DNA of 64,000 bases from Tillus elongatus (GCA_964006375.1 OZ023265.1:111927084-111991083), one strand, 5' to 3'; shown: positions 22,531 to 34,625, numbered from the stretch's first letter. A program made the numbers and translations. Notes: generated by a model not told the origin, from the sequence alone.

Positions 22531-23735
22531 TTCCCAACCACCAGTGTACTGAATTTTACTATTGGTAGAAATGTAAATTGTATGAATATGCGGTATGGTA
22601 TTTATTTTCCTACATTTAACATGTACCAGCACGAATACTGGTCGAGTAATGATGCTGAGAGTAACAGCAATTATTTTTGTTGCTATGTCGAACCGCTTAT
22701 CGATTGAATACAAGCACTCTCCGTGTCTTTACAATAAACACAAAATTCCAATATTGAAATGTGGTCAGAGACTCGGTAAACAGTAATGTGATTAGAATGA
22801 ACAAACACAGCCATAACCGACTATACATTAAGACACGTCAGTGTGATTATTTCGGTTTTCAGGGTCAGCAGGCAAAGAAAGCCGGTAGAAATATTAGAAC
22901 AGGCTTCCACAAACGATTCGCAGCCAGTTAAGTTTGTCGGTATGTCGCACAGCACGTAGGATATTATCCTCAAAACCCTACATATTTATGAGACCTCCGC
23001 TTTTAGCTTTCTACTCTCCATCTTCCCATCTATATGTCCTTATTTATTCCTCTACGTCTTGGAACTTATGCTTGCTCAGTCCACTAAAGAATTTTGTGAT
23101 ATATTGTAGAATATGAACCCCTATATGTTGTTAGGAAGAGTTTTGCATTGTATATGCTGTAAATCCTTGACAAATACGCACGTCCTTTTCACAAATATAT
23201 AATGCTCGTTACAAAATAGACTGGATCCATTTGTTGGGCTTTCTGTTTCATATTACACGCATTATATCAGACGCTGATGTGGGTCAGTGGCGTCCTAAAT
23301 GATAAGTTGTTTATGTGGGGATTTCTATGTTCTTGCTAGTTTGAGAAGGGCACAAGGATAAATTGATTGTTGTATCATGTAAGAGCCAAGGAAGCGGACC
23401 GCTGTGACATTCAAATTTTACACCTGGCTCCCTCAATTTGCATAAGGTATTGGAATAACGTTGTCCTTGTGGAAATATTGTGGTGTTTGGTTAAGCAAAG
23501 TTTAGTGTGTTATATAATGAGGCTTTTGGGGCTTACAAGCCATTTGTACGCTGGACTGTTTAAAAATGATATCTGAAAATATTTATGTATTACGAACGCG
23601 TCGCCTCAAAGTACAATTCAAGGTTAGAATATCTCAAAATTAAGTTGAAGCTTCCGAATTTAGCTCTACCTCTAACTAGTGTTTAATCTCCAGACATAGG
23701 CTTGATTTAAAAATTCCTTTCCTATTTATATTGGT
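22531..23735. other. Stretch without recognisable features
   Basis: AT-rich with only short ORFs lacking known motifs. It lies between two hammerhead-like repeat arms, so it may be interior or insertion sequence of one larger element. Confidence 0.4.
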
Positions 23736-24070
23736 GTACAGGTGTCCCATTTTGGTGGCAACTGCAGCGTATCGCTGCTACTAGTAAATATATTACCCTG
23801 CGGTTTTCATCAAGTTACTTTTTTATGAAACGAAATATGCCGCAAACAAAATTTTCATATCCCTCTTAGTTTCGGATCTACAGGGCGATATTGAAAAGTT
23901 GCATTTTCGCGTACCCCTTGTATTTCAGTTTGATAACTTGTCAAAAAGCTAAACACGAATGCTTTTAGTACATTTTATGTAGAATCTGGTGACTTAGTTT
24001 TTCTCTAAATATTACTGTTTTCGAAATACTGACCAATATTTTTTTTCTAGTGAGGCACCCTGTATATTTG
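23736..24070. repeat. Possible MITE debris with CAGGGTG-like ends
   Basis: 'GTACAGGTGTCCCATTTT' near 23738 and 'GGCACCCTGTATATTTG' near 24055 point toward each other, as inverted ends of a mariner-derived MITE would. The interior is AT-rich without a coding frame. Confidence 0.45.
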
Positions 24071-24554
24071 TCAAGAAGTTAATTTGTATTTTTAAAAGCT
24101 TTAAAAAAATACATAACACTATGAATCTATTTTAATACACAACAAGAATCCTAATTTTCAGAATTCGCAATAAAATTTTTGCAGTATGCTATGTAAAAAT
24201 GCTGATATTTATTTGTGTATATATGCTAACAATAAATCGAGTCGTAATTATATAAAATATGTGTTTCGTTTTCAAATTTGGCTGTTTTTTATACTAATTT
24301 TTTGTGCGAAGATATATTTGTTACTCTGGCAGTAAACCAAACTTTCAAACATTTTGAGAAATACGATGTTACTTTGTTCTATATTAAGTAATGAAATTGT
24401 TATCCGACATCTGGGATATATTTTAACAAGTGAATAGTCGGCTTTTAGTTATGTATAAATACTATTACTTTGTTTCTATTTAGATATCCAGAAAGAGGCA
24501 GCCCAATACATCCACTTTTTACCGCATAAAAAAGAATTTACTTGACTGCTCTCT

Positions 24555-24695
24555 CTAGGAGGCGGGCTACTATAGCCGTATTACTTTTTAGGTGTGTTCT
24601 CGCTGTAACTAGTATACCTTACTGGTGAGCTCTAATCAAAACGAAACCAGTCTGCGGTTCTAATTATGGTGGATTACATCTAGCCTTATAGAATT
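24555..24695 (+). repeat. Degenerate hammerhead-bearing repeat arm
   Basis: Homologous to the right arm of the 33.4-kb element ('GGCTACTATAGCCGTATTAC' and 'CATCTAGCCTTA'). The hammerhead core reads CUGGUGA, with the conserved A6 changed to G, followed by a disrupted stem II (CUCUAAUCAAAA) and GAAAC. It is likely inactive. Confidence 0.65.
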
Positions 24696-24719
24696 TACTT
24701 GGTGATGCATCATTTAACA

Positions 24720-25560
24720 AACCTCGTTCAAAAACATATAATAAAGAAAATCGAGAGGTTGAAGAAGTCAAAGTTTTGGCTAATGTAGAAGCTTACCCTA
24801 CAAACTCCGGTAGAGCCAATAAGATGAGCGTAGAGGTTCTAAAAGCTGAAGTTCAAGAAATTCTAAGAAAACACAAATACCGCCCATACAAATTTAGACT
24901 TTTCCAGCACCTGGGGGATGCACAACGTCGGGTAGCCTTCTGCAATCGGTCTAGGGAAAGATATGATATGGTTATAGATCTTGCAATGAAGATTATATGG
25001 TCAGACGAAGCTCATTTTATAAATTCTGGTATACTTAATAAGCACGGTAGCAGATTCTGGTCACAAGAAAACCAACATCAAAAATTTCCCAGAAAATAGC
25101 CCGGCAGGTCTGGTCTAAATGTGTCTTGCTTCATATTAGTAACACAGATACAATTTTATATATTTATGGAAAACCTAACAACCAATCGCTATGTTTAAAT
25201 CTTAGAGACAGCTGTACCTGAATTGCTTGATAATGTGCCTTTAGCATATGTAAACGAAATTAGTTTTCAACAGGACGGGGCTCCTGGAGAGGTTATTTCT
25301 GGAGAATAATATTCCAAGTCAGTGGACTGAAACCGGTGGGCTTATAAGATGCCCTAGATTTCTATGGGGATATCTGAAGAATAAAATTTACAAAGTTCGT
25401 TATGATAATGTTAAATATTTAGGAAACGCAATAAGAGAAAGTTATGCTACTTAGGAAATCATCCCGTTGTTTTGCGTGATTCCTTAAAATGAATATGAAG
25501 AGTATGCGAAGCGTGCATACAACGAAATGGAAATCATTTTAAAAAGTTCTCTTGATTTAC
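24720..25560 (+). pseudogene. mariner-type transposase pseudogene 2
   Basis: The frame at 24776-25099 carries the second DNA-binding region ('LRKHKYRPYKFRLFQHL') and the first catalytic block 'IIWSDEAHF'. Further on, in other frames, 'ISFQQDGAP' near 25260-25280 gives the second Asp and a short C-terminal piece is recognisable. Multiple stops and shifts remove function. The third catalytic residue cannot be placed. Similar in type to the DD41D-like copies at 4.2 and 39.6 kb but clearly diverged from them. Confidence 0.75.
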
Positions 25561-25889
25561 TAGATTACTTTAGTGCTTATGTTACGATTAAAAAAAGTTC
25601 TTGCTGATAGGCTTATTAGATAATAACTATTTATTAATATTATTTCCTTTTGTTAAATAAATCTAGGTAGGTAGCACTATTTTGTGGAAAATTAGCGAGA
25701 GACGCATTGATAAATAGCTGTTGTTGAATAATTTTATCAATTTATTGTTAGCGTAATATGGAATAAATAAACAGAAGCATTTTTTGCATGGCCTACTGTA
25801 AAATTATCAATGCAAATAATAAAAATTGGGATTTTTTGCTGTTTGCAGCGTGTATAAATAAATACTGGTATTTATTAAGCTTTAAACGT

Positions 25890-26780
25890 TTTCGCCTCGA
25901 AAGTCTTTGACTGTGTAAATCATGATATCCTCCTAAGTTCACTGAAAAGTTATGGAGTCTTAGGTACTGCAATAGACCAATTTACAAGCTACATATCTTA
26001 CAGACAAAACACAGAGAGTTGTAACGTTTAAATCTATCAGTACCTACTCATCTAGGACTGATGTGATCGTTATGCTGCCAAAAGGAGCAGATATTGGACC
26101 TACGACGTATATTATTTATGCCGTCAGCCTACTTAAATACATAACGCATCAATCTCGAAATAAAATCAATCCAGACAACAAAAGAACGGAAACCTACTAT
26201 GCTGATGAAAGTAACTTGTTGAGGCATTGTCATTGATACTGGCAAAACTTTCAAAAGGTTTAATGACTGACTGTTACATAATAAATACAGACGAGAGGAT
26301 GCTGTCAAGTAGCGAAACCTGACTCCAGATCTGTATTTAGTTTGAGTCGATAAAAATAAACTTGCACTTAACAATGATAAGATGGCATGCGTGCTGTTTA
26401 AGTAACTCTGCAGAGCTATACGAAATTACTAGGATTTCATATCGATAGTGAGTTAAAGTAGAATGTCCTTATCGATGAACTCTGCTCGCCAATCTCATCC
26501 GTTTCGTATAAAATAAGAACACGAACCCAAAGATGCAGTGTTGTCACTGTATTACGCGTGCTGCTACTCACAACTAAGGTTTGGTATTATATACTTAGCA
26601 AGTGAAGCAAATAAAGTTTTTAAAGAATAAGACAAGCAATGTGGATCATATCCATATCCCACATAGACACACTTGCAAAAACACCTTTAAGGAACAAGGT
26701 ATTCTTGCACTTCCCAGCATCTACATCCTGGAAGTGCTAGTTCATATTTTTCAAAACAAGATCAAATAAGTGCACTTGGA
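25890..26780 (+). pseudogene. LINE reverse-transcriptase fragment, family 5
   Basis: Starts within the reverse transcriptase at 'VFDCVNHDILLSSLKSYG' and continues through shifted frames with 'YITHQSRNK' and a degraded YADD region near 26200. It shares long nucleotide stretches with the minus-strand LINE at 48.7-50.2 kb, including 'CCACATAGACACACTTGC', so both derive from one family. There is no 5' half. The right end adjoins a small foldback element. Confidence 0.72.
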
Positions 26781-26806
26781 GAACCCAAATCACCACAACC
26801 GATTTG

Positions 26807-26920
26807 TAAAGACATGACAATCGTTTCACTGAAAAGGTTAGCATCCCATGAAAGATTGAATTGAATTTTTCATCATCTCATGACGCTAAATTTGTTTATG
26901 AAACGATCGTCAGGTCTTTA
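26807..26920. repeat. Small foldback element with GAAACGATCGTC arm
   Basis: A 114-bp inverted repeat: 'TAAAGACATGACAATCG' on the left is matched by the complement of 'CGATCGTCAGGTCTTTA' on the right. The right arm contains a stem-loop followed by GAAACGATCGTC. It is related to the 221-bp element at 60.0 kb. Confidence 0.65.
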
Positions 26921-27464
26921 AAAATGCGTTTTGCTAATTTGTGTTATCCAATGAGCACTCATCAGTGCTCATCACATAATCTTCACGTAGTGAAAACCAA
27001 ATACACACATTATGAATTTGAGCATGGTTATATGACAGCTCTGCACCAAAGTCACTGTCCCACAATTTCTGCAAGTTGTTTAATGTTTTTTCAGAAGACG
27101 TACGGAATGTAGACGCCTTCCCAGGATTTTAGAAGAAAGTGAAAATAATTATCATGCGCAAGGAGTGCTACTCTGTGAACGATTGTTACAAGTAAACTAC
27201 CACTAAACTATCTTTAATTTTTACAAGAAGAACCTGAGAACAGGCCAACCAATTTAGCTTCCGGAAAAAACTTTTCAGTGTAATGAAAAAACCGGAAGTC
27301 TCTGGATGACGTAGAATCTTCGAAAACCATGTTGTATATACACAAATATATATACAGGGTGGGCCAAACTTGATGGCGTATTAGAAGTATATCGTGAACC
27401 AAAATAGATATGAATGTAAAATTTGGGTTATGTTCATACGTGGTCATATGGTCTTAATTCTAAA

Positions 27465-27570
27465 AATTCTAAGGGGCCTAATTAGTGCCCATTTAAAGAA
27501 ATTTTTTAAAATTCAAAAGTCAGAATCTCTTCGTTAGTTAATTTTTTTTTTAATTTACTAAAAAAGATTA
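27465..27570 (-). repeat. Dispersed repeat family A, reverse copy
   Basis: In reverse orientation it shows 'GACTTTTGAATTTTAAAAAA' preceded by 'TTAGTAAATTAA', a degraded copy of family A. Confidence 0.5.
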
Positions 27571-27946
27571 TTTAGGAAATTTGACAACCTACATCCAATA
27601 ATAAAAAAATATTTTTTCCGTAACCTGCATAGGTAGATGTCTAAGTTATTTACTGCTCTTTAGCAATAGCCTGATATATCGTGGTATGTCATGAAAATCA
27701 AATTGTTGCATACAGGCTGTCTACAAAAAAATGGGCTTTTGGTAGAACATAGAAGGGCAAGTAATGCGAGATTTTCAAATAGAACATCATGTATTGTATA
27801 ACGGAAATAGCAGGATCAATTGATTTTTTATCTAAATATACCATGAGATCTAATGCTTATTCTTAGTGGTTTTTGACTTATAAGCAAAAAACCAAAATAT
27901 TACAAGTAAAATGTCTAAACTCCACGGAATAATATCAATTTTGATT

Positions 27947-28126
27947 CCTCAACAACCTGTGATCTTACCAAATAATGCTGAAAAAAATCTGGTTTGTTAG
28001 ATAATACTCAAAAATTACACAATGATCGGTGATACTCCTCAACAACCTGTGATCTTACCAAATAATGCTGAAAAAAATCTGGTTTGTTAGATAATACTCA
28101 AAAATTACACAATGATCGGTGATACT
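27947..28126. repeat. 90-bp tandem duplication
   Basis: Two consecutive 90-bp copies beginning 'CCTCAACAACCTGTGATC'. I see no difference between them, so the duplication looks recent or is an assembly artefact. Confidence 0.92.
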
Positions 28127-28149
28127 GCATATTGAGGGCCAACTAGTTT

Positions 28150-28930
28150 CAGATAAATTGATTGCAGATGTCGAAGGTGTCACCTTTGGCTTGTATGTCA
28201 CCAGTCACTTGTCCTTTTGAGTGTGAGTCTTCATTCAGATTTTAAGAGGTCCAGACTCCATTTTGCTGTCTGATAAAATAAAATAAAATTAAGCGTCCTT
28301 TATATTCATCCTCTGGCTAATTCAAGTCTGGTGATGTTCTTGTTTTCTTGTTCTATGCTATTTTCGTCTGAAAATCTGAGGACAATAGATAAAAAGCCAA
28401 AACCTTGGCAACATTGCATATAGCTCGTTTCTTTAAAAAGACAGGAATCTAGTAAGTAATAATCCCCTAGTTGCATACACTTTTTTTTCTGATTTTTACT
28501 TGTTCAGATGTTCTCGGGGGTTTTCTGCTCGGCTGTAGGGCTTCTTTGCTTCACTTTTTATGTTGTGCTTGTCAATTTACTTTTATATAGTTGATGTAGA
28601 TGACTCCATCAGAGTAGTGTTCTTTTGTGGGACTCTGTTCCTGTTTTAAAGGTATATTTCGTAGGAATAGTTTGTCAATTTAATTTTTGCATGGCCCGTA
28701 GTGCTTGTTTTTGATGTTTTGACACTAGCAGTTGTTAGACCTTGCACTTTCTGTAGTTGCAGTGCAGTCACTCGGATGTTAGACGTACCAGAAACGTAGT
28801 TTCTGACAACCAACTTTTTATATTTTGGGTCTAAAAACCTTTAAAGATGGCTCAATAAAAGGAGCCGAAACCTGCAGCGTTGAGAATTAAAAAGATTGTC
28901 TGGTAGTACTGCCTTTCATTTATTCCCTTT
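28150..28930 (+). mobile_element. Possible Penelope-like 3' fragment
   Basis: Near 28845-28875 the sequence 'GATGGCTC', a loop, 'GGAGCCGAAACC' forms a hairpin followed by GAAAC. That pattern is common just before the 3' ends of Penelope-like and some L2/CR1-like elements, as I recall. No protein domain was found, so this is tentative. Confidence 0.35.
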
Positions 28931-29159
28931 AATCATGATATGTAGTTGCTGCTTCAATCTCACAGGCGTTTAGAAACTGGAATGCACACCTCAGTATATT
29001 CTAAAGCTTTTCCTTGCTTGTAATAGACGAACGGTAAACATTTTTTTCATCCTACCCCAAATATATAAGTCAAGTGGAATGAGATGTGGCGATCGCGGTG
29101 ACCAAACCCCAATAACTTATCGACGAATCCAACGACCTTTAAGTATGTGCGAAAGTTTA

Positions 29160-29620
29160 TTTGTAACTATCGATTGGTGCAGTGGGCTGATGATCCATTT
29201 AACTGATACTAACAGTTTCGTATAGTTTCAAGACTTAGGTCGTCGAGGAAGTCAGATAATGTTGTCCGTAATATTTGAAGATTTTTATCTCCATTAGATT
29301 TATCTTCGTAGAAGCAGGATCTTATTTGGTTGTACATCATCAAGCAGAAGACATTGAAGTCAAATTTGTGTTGAAACCTAGTTTCTCTAACGAAGTGGGG
29401 ATTTTCTGCGATCCAGTAATGTGAATTTCTCCGATCAAAAATGCCTTTCCCGGTAAATTTGTTTTGGTCAGTCCAAACAAGTTTTTTCATAAAATTTGGA
29501 TCTTTCATTTCAAAATCTTCCACTTGCCCTCTATATGTTACGATAAGCCTATTTCTTTGTAGGCAGCCGGTATGCAGTAATTGGGTTTTCACGAAGTATC
29601 ATGATATACCAACCTAAAGA
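29160..29620 (-). pseudogene. mariner-type transposase pseudogene 3
   Basis: The minus-strand frame at 29209-29592 includes 'LVWTDQNKFTGKGIFDRRNSHYWIAENPH', typical of the first catalytic block of this transposase group, with the Asp in 'WTDQ'. 'FLDDLSLETIRN' follows. A degraded 'SSAHCTN' piece follows the stop in the same frame; the second and third catalytic blocks are not intact. It lies inside the element bounded at 27355 and 29973. Confidence 0.7.
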
Positions 29621-29967
29621 AAACAGCAACCAAAAAGTCAAACCAGCATAAGTGCTGGTTATGGAACGAATATTGTTTTCATTAATGATAATTGTTATCT
29701 CATTAACGGCTTAAGATAGGTGAAAGATTTATAATATAAAAAACCTTAAAAATCTTATAGGGAAGCTGAAAGTGCCATAACATACAGGCTGTTTTGTTTG
29801 AAAAAACAAAGTTGGTATCTGGTAAGGATCGATGAGGTAACACCGCGGTGTCACAAATATTTTCAAAACTAAGCCCATGTTGACCTATGAAGATAACCTA
29901 AATTTCAGATTTCTATCTTTTCCGTTTCATTATATAGATACTTCTAATACGCCATCGAGTTTGGCCC

Positions 29968-30068
<101 letters not shown>

Positions 30069-30556
30069 AAAGTAAGAAGTATAGACAGAAATTTTATTTC
30101 CTTAATTGTTTAAAAATAAAATGTTTTTACAGAAGTTTCCCGACATATTTTTTGTTACAAACTACCGATATTCCATTTTTCCTGGCGTAGTAAACATCGT
30201 AGCTATGTTTACTAATTGTTTTTTAATGTCAAGATATTGTTTTTTACATTTTATAAAAAAAAAACATCTGTTTGTTGATACGGCACTATAAAACTTTAAT
30301 CGGGTTCTGTTACAAACAATTAAGAAAAAATTAGTCTTTATAAAGTTCACCTCCATTTCGACGTCGTTATTCAATTTCTTATAAAGTTGCGTACTAAAAT
30401 AACTGTGACAGTATTTGTAGCTGTCACATTCAAACATTGTTTGTTGTCAGTTATCTGCAGTTTGTAGGACTTTAGAGAGGTTTACGTCAGAAAACTGAGA
30501 AGTGTTACAATTTAATAATTATAACTGTTAGGGCAGAAAACCTAATATTTAAAATA

Positions 30557-31950
30557 ATAATGATGGTGGGCCACAGTTACAAGCTATGTAGTTATAAAGA
30601 AATGTGCATGCTTTTTTATGAAGTGTATTCTATCGATCACAAACTAATGGAAGCTTTGTTTCCAAATTATTGAAAAAACATAACGAAAATGGTAATGTCC
30701 AAAATAAACTAACGATATGAATACCAAAAACGGCCGTAGCTGATAATAAGGCATTAGATGTATTGTTATCTTTTTATTTTTTGTTTTTTAACGTTTGTCA
30801 TTTCCACGACTATGGCCAATCACCGACGCCAGGGACTAGTTTTGCTTTACTCTCCTGGAAATTTTGCCGAACCCCTGCCTTTCTGTAAGGAGAGTAGTGA
30901 TCTTTAACGTGCCCAACATTGCATGGGCACGAAAGCGACACGTTTACGCCCCCTCCGAAGGGCAGAACGTGCAGACATTCAGCTTTGTCAAATAAAACGC
31001 CACAACCTCGGTTGAGGTGAATGTTACAGTATGTACTGAAAAAGTAAAAGAGAAACCCTGGAAATGAAACCCGGTACCCCGCAGTTCAGTGGTACACGTC
31101 CTTACCACTGAACCCACGAGACTCTCTTGTCTTTTTATAAAACCTTCATTTGTCTACCAATCAAGTGAATACATTACACAATGTTTCACAGAAGTCTGTG
31201 TTACATTTGCAAAGAAAAAAGAAAAACCTCACCCGTACAAAATACAGCATTTCCAGGAACTTGTACATAGCGATTTTGAGAGGCATGTTAAATTATGTTA
31301 TGTCACAAGAGGTAAATTTAATTAAAAAATCGGACTTTCTTAGAAAAAAATATTTTTTCAGAGGGATCTACTTTTACACTGCATGGATTTGTAAATAAAC
31401 AAAATTATCGTTATTGATGTCAGCCAAAATTCACATTGGATGCTGGAGGCTCAAACCCAACGACCACAAAAAATGTACGTATGGGCTGGTATTCTATACA
31501 GCAGTATTATTGGTCCTTTCTTCATTGAGGAAAATCTAGCACCTGACAAATTCGTAAATTTAATATTAGCGGAAATTATATCTGCTGTGGTTGCAGTGTG
31601 TCTGGTTAGTGAAGTTTGGTTACAGCAAGATAAAGCTCTGAGTCATTTTGGGAGACGTAATCTTTGCATGAAATTTACGCAGAAATGTGGATTGGGCTCC
31701 ATGGTATTCTTAGGTACCTGCCTCGCTTTCCTGATATAACGCCATGTGATTATATTTTTTTTAGGTCTTTTGAAGACTGTTCTGTATAAAGACAGGCAAT
31801 TAAATCTAAAAGATCTAAAATTTAGAACTATTGGCGAAACAAGGCGGTTTGCCAATTCCAGCTTAATTAATGTAATAAACTTCTTTGAAACGCAAGATCA
31901 ATTGTGTATTGATAATAACCAACAACATTTCAAACCTTTAATTAGTTAGT
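30557..31950 (+). pseudogene. mariner-type transposase pseudogene 4, split by a SINE
   Basis: The N-terminal piece starts near 30560 ('GHSYKLCSYKEMCMLFYEV') and is cut off by a SINE at 30778-31126. The body resumes at about 31139 with 'HPYKIQHFQELVHSDFE'. The catalytic domain shows 'YVWAGILYSSIIGPFF', 'VWLQQDKALSHFG' (second Asp) and, in another frame, 'PDITPCDYIFF' with the expected third Asp. A C-terminal part runs to 31949. Possible element ends lie near 30066 and 32287, where 'AAGTATAGACAGAAA' and the complement of 'TTTCTGATACTT' roughly mirror each other. It is inactive. Confidence 0.75.
30778..31126 (-). mobile_element. tRNA-derived SINE, copy 3, with target-site duplication
   Basis: The body matches copies 1 and 2 ('GACTATGGCCAATCACC', 'GTGCCCAACATTGCATGGGC'). 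On the minus strand the head has a TGGGTTCAGTGG A-box region and a slightly degraded B box; the tail is A-rich. Flanking repeats of 12 bp at 30766-30777 and 31127-31138 differ at one base (TTATC.../TTGTC...), so insertion into the transposase gene is clear. Confidence 0.88.
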
Positions 31951-32290
31951 AACTATTATTGTTGTTTTGCTTTATTTCTGTTTTGCCAATTTCTTATAGA
32001 ATTAAAGTTAAATTTTCACAATTGTTTTCTTATGAAAACCAAATAAAGTTGTATAGTGACGTATCAAGAAAGAGACGTTCTTTCCAAAAATATAAAAACC
32101 CAGACCTTAATACTTAAAAACAGTTAGTTAGCCATAGCAACGAAATTGCCGATGCTATTTAAAATTAAATGTCGTCAGTTTGTAGCAAAAAGTATGTCAA
32201 TAAACTTTTGTTAAGACAATTTTTCTGAATAAAGATTATTTCAGGAAATACAAGTACTTTCTGATACTTTTTATTAGGCCTGTATATGTA

Positions 32291-33221
32291 CACATATAAA
32301 GTTTAAAACTGACCAGCGATATGGCTTAGAAAAGCTCAAATTCGTGATAATTTAAAGACTTTTTTGGCATAATTATAAAGTCGTTACCTCTCTATATCTC
32401 CATAGATGGCTTTGATAAAGGTATTATTTCTTGCTTTTCTATTTATGGTGACGTCGGCGTTAAATACACAGACACCACGGAAGCACGAGACAAATGAAAA
32501 GAATGGAAGATGGAAAGCGCCATAGCAGTAACCGTTTATCAATGGAGCATCCAATGTAGCAATCCATTGTGTCAATAACAGTCATTTATTTTGTCGCATG
32601 TTTAATATCCTCGGTCTGTGGTGCAGTAAATCAACCTCGGTTGCACCGTAAAGCTGCAACCTTTCCATCCTGGTAACAGTTATTTCTGTGTGAAATCCGG
32701 CGCGAAGTTATGGAAGCCCTCATTAGCATTTAAACGAATGAATAATAAGTCTTGTGACATCATCGGGCTCGTAGGTCATTTTGTAAAGCAAAGTTCCCTG
32801 CTCTGTTGAAATGGCTTTAGTTTTTTGTGATAATTATAAAACATGTCTGAAAACTCAATTATAGCAGAACGAAACGGACATATATTAGCCCTTAAGTTTT
32901 GAGTGAGACGTACACTAGTTTTATACGAGGCTCAAATACATTTACGGAAATGTATTTCTTCAAGGAGATAAAGTGTGCCCGTACTACTAAAATATCTAAG
33001 CTTCTTATATATTATGATGAGTTCTTGAGTTAGCTTTAGCAAATTTTGTCAAATAATTAATATGGCAAAATGTCAACTTGAAGATATTTACCCATTTTTT
33101 CAAGAGAGCGCTAACAACACGTATCTAGGATCAGTTTTAACTAAACCGGCGCCAAATACGCTGCTTCAATAGAGACCACAATCCTGTACTAGTTTTAAAG
33201 TTTACTAATCAATAACAAGCT
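32291..33221. other. Stretch without recognisable features
   Basis: No gene seen. A motif near 32730 ('CTCATTAGCATTTAAACG') recurs with small changes at 37327, so a short dispersed repeat is likely. Confidence 0.4.
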
Positions 33222-33246
33222 TGTAAGGCTAAATGCATTCTCACAA

Positions 33247-33307
33247 CAATTAGAACCGTATACCGGTTTCGCTCTAATTAGAGCTCGTCAGTACGGCATA
33301 CTAATTG
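33247..33307 (-). ncRNA. Hammerhead ribozyme candidate, minus strand
   Basis: A self-cleaving RNA motif is predicted by eye. Read on the minus strand: stem I outer helix CAAUUAG/CUAAUUG (7 bp), internal loop UAUG/UU, inner helix CCGUA/UACGG (5 bp), core CUGACGA, stem II GCUCU/AGAGC with an AAUU loop, GAAA, very short stem III CCGG, and the triplet GUA. Cleavage is predicted between 33261 and 33260. All conserved core bases are present. Stem III is a self-complementary CCGG, the form that works as a dimer in newt-type and Penelope-type hammerheads. Activity is not shown. Confidence 0.75.
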
Positions 33308-33418
33308 CTGCGAAAATACAACTATAAAGTAATAGGGCTGTGGTAGCCAGCCTTCTAAGCCTAAGTGTTGAAAGGTTGGCTACCATAGCCGTATTACTGT
33401 ATAGGTGTATTTTCAAAG

Positions 33419-33479
33419 CAAGTAGTATGCCGTACTGACGAGCTCTAATTAGAGCGAAACCGGTCTACGGTTCTAATTG
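33419..33479 (+). ncRNA. Hammerhead ribozyme candidate, plus strand
   Basis: Mirror copy of the previous motif. Stem I outer helix CAAGUAG/CUAAUUG has one mismatch; the internal loop is UAUG/UU, the inner helix CCGUA (33430-33434) pairs with UACGG (33466-33470). The core CUGACGA (33435-33441), stem II (33442-33455), GAAA (33456-33459), CCGG and the canonical GUC triplet follow. Cleavage is predicted after C33465. The very short palindromic stem III suggests a dimeric type-I form. Confidence 0.78.
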
Positions 33480-33734
33480 TTGTGAGAATGCATCTAGCCT
33501 TACATATTTTGTCCCTATATTAGGGTAGAAATGGGCCAGGGCTGACAATTTACTAAAATTGTTAGTTGGTTTTATTCAGTCTCAATTTTTTAACACTTTG
33601 TGTTATTTGGAGCTGGCGTGACAACATACTACTTGCTTCCGCAACTAGATGGCGTCAAGTTAACCACTGACTTAGAATAGTAAGCTTATTTACAAGCAAT
33701 TAGACTTGGTCACTTGTTCTGCATTTTAGAGAAT

Positions 33735-34322
<588 letters not shown>

Positions 34323-34374
34323 ACATTAAAGACCGCTGAAATCTTTCTGAACACACACACACACACACATACAC

Positions 34375-34376
<2 letters not shown>

Positions 34377-34463
<87 letters not shown>
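34377..34463. repeat. (CA)n then (TA)n microsatellite
   Basis: A short CA run at about 34351-34369 is followed by about 87 bp of TA. It sits directly before a family B repeat. Confidence 0.95.
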
Positions 34464-34469
<6 letters not shown>

Positions 34470-34582
34470 GGTATGACACCGATAACTCGAAAAATAATAA
34501 GACGATAGTCATTTGGTGAGTTCCTTTTTTGCAAGTGGCTTGACAAGCTCGTTAGCAAGGACATCGGACTAGGTTTTATGGA

Positions 34583-34625
<43 letters not shown>

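Larger units (their letters stand above)
33222..33504. mobile_element. 283-bp palindromic element carrying two hammerhead motifs
   Basis: The outer ends 'TGTAAGGCTA' and 'TAGCCTTACA' begin inverted arms of about 130 bp with only a few mismatches. The short centre is near 33356-33371. There is no coding frame. Each arm encodes a hammerhead-type sequence, one per strand. Relatives at 22.4 and 24.6 kb are degraded. Confidence 0.85.
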
